From JAQGMO01 sp050954505 (GTDB lineage Bacteria; Pseudomonadota; Gammaproteobacteria; Burkholderiales; Burkholderiaceae_D), in NCBI GenBank assembly GCA_050954505.1, contig JBPBPY010000228.1, forward strand, positions 1 through 14,123: 14,123 nt of DNA, in the 5' to 3' direction. A program made the translations under genes and the position numbers. The notes beneath the pieces were generated by a model, which was given only the letters and a program-made list of their open reading frames with translations, ran no database searches and had not been told where the DNA came from. Numbering within the stretch: position 1 is the stretch's first letter; each line of letters starts with the position of its first letter. Below, one piece after another: positions 1-8,715 of this stretch.

Positions 1-1275
1 CTTTTTTTCCTGCATAGGGGTTGTCATGTCCGGCGTCGCCGGCACCGGCACCGGCACCGGCACCGGCACCGGCGGAAATTCCAGGGCATTTATTTTCCAG
101 ACCGGGCGTGGGCTGTCCTCGTCGGTGCGAACTTTCCTGCCTGCCCATTGCAGGTCGAGCGTCGGCTGCAGCTGGCGTGGCGACAGCTCGGGCAGGGTGG
201 CAGTGAGTACGGTTGTGGTTTGCTGCGGGTCCAACTTGCCTGGTGATGCCGGTGCCAGGGAGATCGGCAACGGATAAGGCGAGGCGGCCGCAGGCCTTGG
301 CGCCACGTTCTGGATCTGCTCGATGATATTGTCCAGTGCGTCATCGAGACGGGACGACGAGGGCAGCGCTGCTGTTGTCTCTGATGCCGGCGCCATAACT
401 GCCGCTCCATGCAGGCCATGCTCGATGGCGCTGCCTGCCGCAGCCGGGGCAGGCACGGCCGGTATGACAGCGGGATTGGGTCTCGATGGTGGCGGCGGCA
501 ATGGCGGCAGGCTGGGTTGCTGGCGCAGCAGTTGTGCCGCGCTGGCAAACTGTGCCAGCAGAGCCAGTACCTCCGTACCGGAAATGTCGGCATGCCAGCC
601 GCTGTCCACCATCCAGGCTTTTTTGCTGCTCAAGTCATGATGGATTTCTGCCAGAAGCCTGCGTTCGCCATCGATGAAGTGCGATGCAAACAGCGCTTGG
701 GAACGAAACGCCGCCGCATCGCTTTCACTGGCGTGGTCGTATTGCGCAGGCAACCATGACAACACCACCCGCACCAGCATGTAGCTGTAGGATTTGATGA
801 ATTTTTCCAGCACTGCCTGGTTGCCTTCCCATGCCGTCATGTACCGGCTTTGATCGACCTTGCGCTCTGCTTCGGCCCGGCACAATGGCTCCAGGGCCGA
901 TAGCAGGCGCTGTGTCGTCAGTTCCGATCGGCCCGGGTCGGTTTCCATCTTCAGGTAAGCGATGCCGGCAAGAGTGCCGCGCATGCGTTCGACCGGCGCA
1001 ATGAGGTGCGCGAGAATATGGCGCTGGGCTTCCTGCCGTCCCCAGAAATCCGTCCCGCTGGCCGTGGTGTAGACGCGCGGTGGAGCGCTGATGAAGCGCA
1101 CATAGCTTTGCGGCGGCCGGGCGAGAAGATATTGCTGCACATCGGTGGGCCGTGTGTTCGAACATAATTCCATGGTTTCCACCCCATCACCGTCACGCTC
1201 GTGATACGCGCCTGATGCATTTGGATAAGCTTGAAACAGGTTGGGGCGGTTTTGATGGGTGAGCCGTTGTGACAT
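1..1275 (-). CDS. Unknown proline-rich protein, C-terminus beyond window (candidate effector)
   Basis: An uninterrupted minus-strand reading frame of 425 codons starts with ATG at 1275..1273 and is still open at base 1. A GAGGA ribosome site (1280..1284) lies 4 to 5 bases before the start. I do not recognise the family. The first 25 residues (start MSQRLTHQNRPN) contain no acidic residue and are polar. Residues about 80 to 255 look helical and contain a hydrophobic patch (MLVRVVLSWL, 166..175). Residues 254 to 285 are proline/alanine-rich (PPLPPPP), 307 to 324 form a short acidic helix, 326 to 345 are again proline-rich, and 402 to 412 are a perfect Val-Pro alternation. There is no signal peptide. 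Rare codons for this window (ATA, TTA, CTA, AGA, AGG) occur, unlike in neighbouring uvrA, which fits accessory DNA. It sits downstream of uvrA but is separated from it by a terminator, so it needs its own promoter; I found no hrp box there. A type III effector role is inferred only from the N-terminus and the company it keeps. Confidence 0.75.
   Translation of the reverse strand, partial: MSQRLTHQNRPNLFQAYPNASGAYHERDGDGVETMELCSNTRPTDVQQYLLARPPQSYVRFISAPPRVYTTASGTDFWGRQEAQRHILAHLIAPVERMRGTLAGIAYLKMETDPGRSELTTQRLLSALEPLCRAEAERKVDQSRYMTAWEGNQAVLEKFIKSYSYMLVRVVLSWLPAQYDHASESDAAAFRSQALFASHFIDGERRLLAEIHHDLSSKKAWMVDSGWHADISGTEVLALLAQFASAAQLLRQQPSLPPLPPPPSRPNPAVIPAVPAPAAAGSAIEHGLHGAAVMAPASETTAALPSSSRLDDALDNIIEQIQNVAPRPAAASPYPLPISLAPASPGKLDPQQTTTVLTATLPELSPRQLQPTLDLQWAGRKVRTDEDSPRPVWKINALEFPPVPVPVPVPVPATPDMTTPMQEKK
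41..70. repeat. Five tandem copies of GGCACC inside the left-edge gene
   Basis: The hexamer GGCACC is repeated five times without error. On the minus strand it is read in frame as alternating valine and proline in the left-edge gene. A gain or loss of units would keep the reading frame and only change the length of the stiff Val-Pro rod. Confidence 0.85.
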
Positions 1276-1438
1276 GAAATCCTCAGTAGGCGGTTGGAAA
1301 GCAGCAGAAGGTAATGGCCTTATCGATCCACTTCAAGAATTGTTTGGATTCGGCGGCGCGACCATAACCTCTGCTTGAAATGCAGCCCGAGCGGGAACTG
1401 GTGGCATGCTTTTGGTACGGGAGTCAAGGCAATAATAC

Positions 1439-1475
1439 AAAAAAAACCGCCACACCGGAGCCATGGTGTGGCGGT
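1439..1475 (-). terminator. Rho-independent terminator of uvrA
   Basis: On the minus strand an 11-bp perfect stem (ACCGCCACACC, pairing with GGTGTGGCGGT; plus-strand arms 1446..1456 and 1465..1475, 8-base loop) is followed by a run of eight T (1446 down to 1439). It lies 40 bases after the uvrA stop codon. It isolates uvrA from the gene starting at 1275. The remaining 1276..1438 stretch should hold that gene's promoter. It contains a TTGACT on the minus strand at its far end but no convincing -10 partner. Confidence 0.93.
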
Positions 1476-1514
1476 ATCGACCCGTCGATGACGTCTTGCA
1501 AACGCCCTGATTCG

Positions 1515-4367
<2,853 letters not shown>

Positions 4368-4419
4368 GAACTCTTTCAGGGTTAAATGCCCTGCGGCAGC
4401 TGTTGAAATCGGAAAAGGA

Positions 4420-4442
4420 ATCAGGACCAACCTGATACTATA
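4420..4442 (-). promoter_or_regulatory. Candidate uvrA -10 element with adjacent inverted repeat
   Basis: On the minus strand TATAGT (4437..4442) resembles a sigma70 -10 box, though no good -35 lies 16 to 18 bases upstream. Directly downstream, where transcription would begin, is a perfect inverted repeat ATCAGG-ACCAA-CCTGAT (4420..4436). This could be an operator or a leader hairpin. I looked for a LexA box of the CTGT-N8-ACAG type in 4368..4687 and did not find one. The rest of this 320-base gap holds the ssb promoter and leader and, as far as I can see, no gene. Confidence 0.35.
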
Positions 4443-4561
4443 GCGTTTTTCAAGTTGCATCGTACGCAGCCGCCACCCCTGAAATGCGGCATGGCGACAA
4501 CGGTCAAACGGTGCAACACCGGCATTCGATCACGCTGCGATCCTGGCGAGCAGGCCTCGCT

Positions 4562-4567
4562 TATAAT
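4562..4567 (+). promoter_or_regulatory. ssb promoter -10 box TATAAT
   Basis: A perfect TATAAT lies 120 bases before the ssb start on the plus strand. The bases 17 upstream (GATCCT, 4539..4544) are a poor -35, so the assignment rests on the -10 and on position. Confidence 0.5.
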
Positions 4568-4612
4568 GCAGCCAACACTGAACACCTTCCAATTCAAACT
4601 ACGATGCGCGCC

Positions 4613-4634
4613 GCGCCAGGCAGGTTCCTGGCGC
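4613..4634 (+). other. Perfect inverted repeat in the ssb leader
   Basis: GCGCCAGG (4613..4620) and CCTGGCGC (4627..4634) are perfect complements with the 6-base loop CAGGTT. The hairpin would lie in the ssb 5' leader, about 40 bases before the AGGAG ribosome site. No T-run follows, so it is not a terminator. Confidence 0.6.
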
Positions 4635-4687
4635 TTGTTGACGTCGTTTTCAAAACCAGATCAGCACAGTCAAACAGGAGAAACAAC

Positions 4688-5182
4688 ATGGCATCCGTCA
4701 ATAAAGTCATCATCGTCGGCAATCTCGGCCGCGATCCCGAAACCCGTTACATGCCCAGCGGCGACGCCATGACCACGATCGCGGTGGCAACCACGGACTC
4801 CTGGAAAGACAAGACCACGGGCGAGAAGAAGGAGCAGACCGAATGGCACCGGATCACGTTTTTTGGCAAGCTGGCTGAAATTGCCGGCCAGTACTTGAAG
4901 AAGGGTTCGCAAGTGTATGTCGAGGGCAGCTTGCGCACACGCAAATACACCGACAAGGATGGTGTGGAAAAGTACGCGACCGACATCAAGGCCGACAGCA
5001 TGCAGATGCTGGGCAGCCGGCAGGGCATGGGTGGTGGCGCCGGCGGCGGCATGGACGACGGCTACAGCCAGAGCGCACCGCCTTCGCGCCCGGCGCAGAA
5101 CAGCGGCGGCGGCAACGCGCCACGCCAGGCTGCCAAGCCGGCGCCGAATTTCTCCGATATGGATGACGACATTCCATTCTGA
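4688..5182 (+). CDS. ssb: Single-stranded DNA-binding protein (SSB)
   Basis: SSB coats and protects single-stranded DNA during replication, recombination and repair and recruits partner enzymes through its acidic tail. The 164-residue product begins MASVNKVIIVGNLGRDPE, the classic start of the OB-fold (about residues 1 to 110), and includes the conserved EWHRITFFGKLAEIAGQYLKKG stretch (split here as EWHRITFFGK and LAEIAGQYLK). A Gly/Pro/Gln-rich linker (about 115 to 154) follows. The last residues, DMDDDIPF, are the conserved acidic tip that binds repair and replication proteins. AGGAG at 4676..4680 lies 7 bases before this ATG, which decides the start over the ATG 204 bases upstream in the same frame. 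It is divergent from uvrA. Confidence 0.98.
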   Translation: MASVNKVIIVGNLGRDPETRYMPSGDAMTTIAVATTDSWKDKTTGEKKEQTEWHRITFFGKLAEIAGQYLKKGSQVYVEGSLRTRKYTDKDGVEKYATDIKADSMQMLGSRQGMGGGAGGGMDDGYSQSAPPSRPAQNSGGGNAPRQAAKPAPNFSDMDDDIPF

Positions 5183-5212
5183 TACAGAGCCACCCGGTTC
5201 GTGTTTGAATCC

Positions 5213-5244
5213 AGCCCGTCCTTTGACAGAAGTCCGGGCTTTTT
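5213..5244 (+). terminator. Terminator after ssb
   Basis: A GC-rich 6-bp stem, AGCCCG (5213..5218) with CGGGCT (5235..5240), is followed by TTTTT on the plus strand, 30 bases after the ssb stop. The loop is long (16 bases). It lies between the convergent stops of ssb and the membrane-protein gene; on the minus strand no T-run follows the stem. Confidence 0.65.
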
Positions 5245-5267
5245 CATTGCTGCGCGCCGGCAAGACG

Positions 5268-7142
5268 TCAGATGAATGGCGGATATTTGAGTGTTTCGGT
5301 ATTGGTCGTGCCCGAACCCGAGCTGGTATTCGAGCCGGTACCTGAACGCGTACCTGCGCGGGTGCCGGAACCGGTGGCCGATGCGGTCTGGCCTGGCGCT
5401 GAAGCGCCATTCGAACCCAGGATCGATGCAGCTTCCTCGATCCTGTCGTCGTCTGTGCCGGCAGCGTTGCCATTGCCCAGGTAAGTGCGCAGCTTGTTCA
5501 CCCAGCTGCCGAGTTTTTTGTAGACCGCTGCATCGGCTGTACTGCCGAGCCCCACGGCGCTGGTAACCACGCTTGCAATCAGTATGGCCATGAGGAACGT
5601 GCTGTCCATGGCGCGCAAGGTCGTTTCTTTGGTCGAAATCTCGGTCGAGGGCAGCGTTGGATCGGCCAGGTCGGCCGTGATGCGCGACTTGCTGTAGAAC
5701 AGCAGTGGGACCATGGAGCAGAACAGGGCGACGTTGACCCATGACGATGGCGAAACCAGCGTCTTGAGCATTTCCAGGCTGCCGCTCTGGATGTCCTTGG
5801 CCAGCCGTTTTCCGGTTGATGGCCGGGCCTGTGGATCGATGTATTCGCGCACCGTGCGCTCCAGATCGGGTTCCGGGCGCGCCAGGAAGTGGGGCCGCTC
5901 GATGCGGCCATACAGCATCTCATACGCAATCCACGCCCCCAGGGCGCCAATGACGAAGCTGCCGCCCGCATCGAGACCGTTATCGATCCGGCTTACCAGC
6001 AGGCGGTTCATTGGCTTCGACAAGAAAAACGGCACTGCCATGCGGGTTGAATTCTTGATGAAGATCAGTTCGGTTGCCAGCATGATGTTGGTCCAGAGCG
6101 TTTTGGCCAGACCGGGCGTGGGGAACAGCCGATCGATTTCCTCGTTGTCGGTTTTAAATGGTTTTGCCAGCAGATGATTGTCGCGCAGCGTACCCAGCAA
6201 TCGGGTGAGAATTTCTCCCGGCACGGCAACCGCTGCCGCAATGATCAGGCCGACCATCGGCGAACTCAAGCTGGCAAATCCGGCAGATCTCGGCGTGAGG
6301 ACTTCCGAAAACAGCATGATGACTGCGGAATAGATGGTGCCGCCATCGAGCGAACCGGCAATGCCGCGCAAGCGGAAGTCGTGGGTAAACAGCTTTTCCA
6401 GCGTGTTACGGGCCTCAAGGGCCAGGGCTTCCGGTGTCAAATCGGGTTTGCCGGCGGCGCTGTTGAGTTCGCCAAAGACTTTCACCATCATCTTGGCGTT
6501 CTGGCGGATGCGGGTGCGCAATTCGACCAAACCGTTTTCCAGCTCGAACTGTATTTCGTTATCCTCGACGCCGGAAAACGCCAGCAGCTCCTGCTCCATG
6601 GCCAGTTCGTGGGCAGACATGAACGCGGCCGCAGGCACGAAGGAGCCGGGCGGCGATGGCACCATGGCCTTCATTGCAGTCGTTGCTTCATTGATCGCCT
6701 GCAGATAAGGCCGCACCTGTTCGGCAAAGCGCTCCGGGTCCTGCTCGACGAGTTCCTCGATCAGGCGACGGCACTGCGCTGCCACTGCCGCCTTGCTGGC
6801 CGCGTCTTCATCGATCAAGGCCGCCTTGATCTGGGCAATGTCCAGGCCCTGGTGGATTTCACTGGTCCAGTCAGAACCGCCGGCGTGCCGTGCCGGTTTG
6901 AGTTTTTTCAGGGATTTCGCCAGCAGGGTCTGAATGTGCGAGCCGGCGCGCGAACTGTATAGCCCGGCATGGCGCTGGCTGGCAAACGGCGTGGCATTGC
7001 CGCCGCCGGGGCCGGCTGATGAACCCGCCACGCTTGCGCCGGGAACCTGCGGTGCGCTGGTCCTGCTGGTGCGGTCGTCCCTTGCAGCATCGGTCTGCAC
7101 ACTTTGAAATCTCATGGGACGGTTGGTTGACCTAGCCTGCAT
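5268..7142 (-). CDS. Unknown membrane-segment protein, candidate HrpL-controlled type III effector
   Basis: This 624-residue protein matches no family I can name. The start is placed at ATG 7142 because AGAGGA lies 8 bases before it; the in-frame ATG at 7151 overlaps that site. The N-terminus (MQARSTNRPMRFQSVQ) has no acidic residue until position 18 and is followed by a Ser/Gly/Ala-rich stretch to about 60, typical of type III secretion leaders; there is no Sec signal peptide. Residues 100 to 260 are mostly helical. Probable membrane segments lie at about 295..312 (MVGLIIAAAVAVPGEIL), 394..411 (GSFVIGALGAWIAYEML), 468..484 and 514..532, with weaker ones near 268..283 and 350..363. The tail (about 590 to 615) is Gly/Thr/Ser-only repeats before the end KYPPFI. 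A consensus hrp box lies 80 bp upstream in the right orientation. Alternatives are a non-secreted inner-membrane protein or a translocon-type protein; effector status is inference. Confidence 0.75.
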   Translation of the reverse strand: MQARSTNRPMRFQSVQTDAARDDRTSRTSAPQVPGASVAGSSAGPGGGNATPFASQRHAGLYSSRAGSHIQTLLAKSLKKLKPARHAGGSDWTSEIHQGLDIAQIKAALIDEDAASKAAVAAQCRRLIEELVEQDPERFAEQVRPYLQAINEATTAMKAMVPSPPGSFVPAAAFMSAHELAMEQELLAFSGVEDNEIQFELENGLVELRTRIRQNAKMMVKVFGELNSAAGKPDLTPEALALEARNTLEKLFTHDFRLRGIAGSLDGGTIYSAVIMLFSEVLTPRSAGFASLSSPMVGLIIAAAVAVPGEILTRLLGTLRDNHLLAKPFKTDNEEIDRLFPTPGLAKTLWTNIMLATELIFIKNSTRMAVPFFLSKPMNRLLVSRIDNGLDAGGSFVIGALGAWIAYEMLYGRIERPHFLARPEPDLERTVREYIDPQARPSTGKRLAKDIQSGSLEMLKTLVSPSSWVNVALFCSMVPLLFYSKSRITADLADPTLPSTEISTKETTLRAMDSTFLMAILIASVVTSAVGLGSTADAAVYKKLGSWVNKLRTYLGNGNAAGTDDDRIEEAASILGSNGASAPGQTASATGSGTRAGTRSGTGSNTSSGSGTTNTETLKYPPFI

Positions 7143-7221
7143 TACTTGCATCCTCTAAAAAACCAGATCATTTGATCGACACGAATTGCCTGGCGCGCCT
7201 GTTCACCAATGCTCGTTGAGG

Positions 7222-7249
7222 TAGGTGGCGGTCGCCGCCAGGTAGTTCC
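7222..7249 (-). promoter_or_regulatory. hrp box (HrpL-type sigma promoter) for the membrane-protein gene
   Basis: On the minus strand the sequence reads GGAACT, 15 bases, CCACCTA. The established HrpL consensus of Hrp1-type systems (Pseudomonas syringae, Erwinia and relatives) is GGAACC/T-N15/16-CCACNNA; every fixed position matches. It points into the membrane-protein gene and ends 80 bp before its start codon. Confidence 0.75.
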
Positions 7250-7376
7250 ACGAATATTGTCGAAACAGGCATTTTTTTCCGGAAGCGGGCATGATGCCGC
7301 GCCAACAGTTTTGCAGGGTCGCGCAGGCGGTGAAACGGTGAAAATGCATGCGGGCGTTTTTATTTCAGGTCCTGGC

Positions 7377-7404
7377 CGAACTAAACAGCTTGGCGTGCGA
7401 CTCA
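7377..7404 (+). promoter_or_regulatory. Weak hrp-box-like promoter for the first ankyrin gene
   Basis: On the plus strand CGAACT, 15 bases, CGACTCA differs from the hrp consensus at two fixed positions (first G to C, second C of CCAC to G). Spacing is right and it ends 32 bp before the chosen start at 7437, leaving room for a short leader with the ribosome site. A poorer alternative is GGAAGC-N15-CCAACAG at 7281..7308. Together with the opposite-facing box at 7222 it would form a divergent regulatory region (7143..7436), which otherwise contains no gene that I can support. Confidence 0.4.
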
Positions 7405-7436
7405 GAAATCAGCGAAAGATCAGCCGGGGACGCGAA

Positions 7437-8606
7437 ATGCTGGAGAAACTGTACAAGGGACTGGCGAATCTCTACATGCCGAAGGTGCCGGAGCCGGGCG
7501 CTTCGGTGTTTGACGGGCAGCCGCATGGCGCACCGTCGTCGTCGACCTCTTTTTCGCCGGCGCAGCCAAGGCCGCCAGGCCAGAGTGCTTATCAGAACTT
7601 CAGTGGCAGCAGGTTCAGCGGACGCTTGCAGGCCAATCACCAAATGCATGCGCAGCCATCGGTGCAAGACAGGATCCAGACGCTGATTGACAACGACCAT
7701 GACGGAAAGTTGAACCTGATCCTGGCCAATCCAGCTTTCAATGCGTTGCCGCCTGCGCTTCAATTGACGCAGCTGGAAACGCAGAACGGGTCCAACGACG
7801 CAGTCAATGCCCATCTCGCCAGGGCGCAGAAGAGCCAGCAGCAGGGCAGTTCGCCGTTGCGCAGGAATGCGGCGGGTGCTCAGGGACAAACTCGTGTCCC
7901 TGGCAGGATGGCAAATGGCGAGCCGTCGATGGTGCAGGCAAATCCTGCCTATCACCATTCCCCCGAAGTGCTCCAGAAGGTCCACCGCGAGGTCGAGGAA
8001 GGCACCAATGAGCATGTCAACGCGTACCTCCAGCAAGCGAAACGAAGCAGGCAGCCCGCTGCTGCCGCTGCAGCGCGGGCAGCGCAAACTGTTGCCGAGC
8101 CTGCCCGATCTGCCGAGCCTGCAGAAGACACGAAAATCCAGCTGTCGCCATTGATGGATGCGGCGAAATCCGGCGATGTGGAGGCGATTGACGAACTGCT
8201 CAAGTCTGGCGAGTCATTGCATGTCATGGATGGCTTTGGACGCACCGCATTGTCGTGGGGCGCTTCCAGCGGCAGTGAGGCAGCGGTCGGTCGGCTGCTG
8301 GGCGCAATTCACGCCAGCGAAGCGCATGACGGTCCAGGCGTGCTGGCCGAGCATTTGTGGCAACGCGATGTTGACAACAATACGCCTCTGACGATTGCAG
8401 CAGTCAATGGCAACATGGGCGCGCTGATCGCGTTTTCCAGCTTCATTGACCAGCTTGAGCCGGCCGAGGCGCGCAATCAATTTCTCGAAGCCCAGGATGC
8501 ATGCACCAAGGCGCTCAGCACGGTGGCAGTGAATTCACCTGCACACGCGAGCTTGAGCAATTGCCTGGCAATGCTTGAAGCCGAACTTTCCTACCGGCTT
8601 GATTGA
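7437..8606 (+). CDS. Ankyrin-repeat protein with internal duplication, candidate effector
   Basis: The frame is open from 7209, but the start is set at ATG 7437 (MLEKLYKGLANLYM), preceded by GGGGA at 7425..7429; the upstream 76 codons cross the likely promoter and look non-coding. The product has 389 residues. Residues 20 to 65 are Ser/Pro/Gln-rich. Two copies of a 37-residue unit follow, at 97..133 and 168..204, each starting ANPA and with NxxVNAxL near its end; by eye 16 of 37 positions are identical. An Ala-rich linker (207..230) leads to ankyrin repeats: SPLMDAAKSGDVEAIDELL (237..255), DGFGRTALSWGASSG (265..279) and DNNTPLTIAAVNGNMGAL (313..330). Ankyrin repeats bind proteins and are frequent in bacterial effectors aimed at eukaryotic cells. 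There is no signal peptide, membrane segment or catalytic motif. It is the first gene of a two-gene plus-strand set with the next ankyrin gene. Confidence 0.85.
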   Translation: MLEKLYKGLANLYMPKVPEPGASVFDGQPHGAPSSSTSFSPAQPRPPGQSAYQNFSGSRFSGRLQANHQMHAQPSVQDRIQTLIDNDHDGKLNLILANPAFNALPPALQLTQLETQNGSNDAVNAHLARAQKSQQQGSSPLRRNAAGAQGQTRVPGRMANGEPSMVQANPAYHHSPEVLQKVHREVEEGTNEHVNAYLQQAKRSRQPAAAAAARAAQTVAEPARSAEPAEDTKIQLSPLMDAAKSGDVEAIDELLKSGESLHVMDGFGRTALSWGASSGSEAAVGRLLGAIHASEAHDGPGVLAEHLWQRDVDNNTPLTIAAVNGNMGALIAFSSFIDQLEPAEARNQFLEAQDACTKALSTVAVNSPAHASLSNCLAMLEAELSYRLD

Positions 8607-8618
8607 GCTGCAGGCACG

Positions 8619-8645
8619 GAAAGCGGTAAAAGCAGTGAAAGCAGT
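8619..8645 (+). repeat. Three tandem 9-bp repeats between the ankyrin genes
   Basis: GAAAGCGGT, AAAAGCAGT and GAAAGCAGT follow one another without gap, so the 9-mer is repeated three times with single changes. They lie 13 bases after the first ankyrin stop codon. Confidence 0.6.
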
Positions 8646-8678
8646 CATGAAGCGCCAGTGTAAAGACGCGATGGCATG

Positions 8679-8693
8679 CACAGGAGACCTGTG
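8679..8693 (+). other. Small hairpin before the second ankyrin gene
   Basis: CACAGG-AGA-CCTGTG is a perfect inverted repeat with a 3-base loop, ending 7 bases before the AGAGGA ribosome site (8701..8706). It could influence translation of the second ankyrin gene; there is no T-run for a terminator. Confidence 0.45.
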
Positions 8694-8715
8694 AATGTGA
8701 AGAGGAAATCAATCA

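Noticed and set aside
41..70. Repeats as a CRISPR array
   Set aside because: Hexamer tandem copies without spacers, in frame inside a gene.
1276..1438. hrp box before the left-edge gene
   Set aside because: The only GGAACT is on the plus strand (facing away) and has no CCACNNA at 15 to 16 bases; nothing suitable is on the minus strand.
4368..4687. LexA (SOS) box between uvrA and ssb
   Set aside because: No CTGT-N8-ACAG or close variant was found by eye on either strand.
6174..6962. Plus-strand open frame of 262 codons
   Set aside because: It is antisense to the membrane-segment protein, which has a ribosome site and promoter; no family similarity was seen.
7281..7308. GGAAGC-N15-CCAACAG as an hrp box for the ankyrin gene
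   Set aside because: It misses the CCAC core and the final A and is farther from the start than the candidate at 7377..7404.
7209..7436. Upstream extension of the first ankyrin gene
   Set aside because: These 76 codons overlap both hrp-type promoter elements, have no good ribosome site, and the ATG at 7437 has one.
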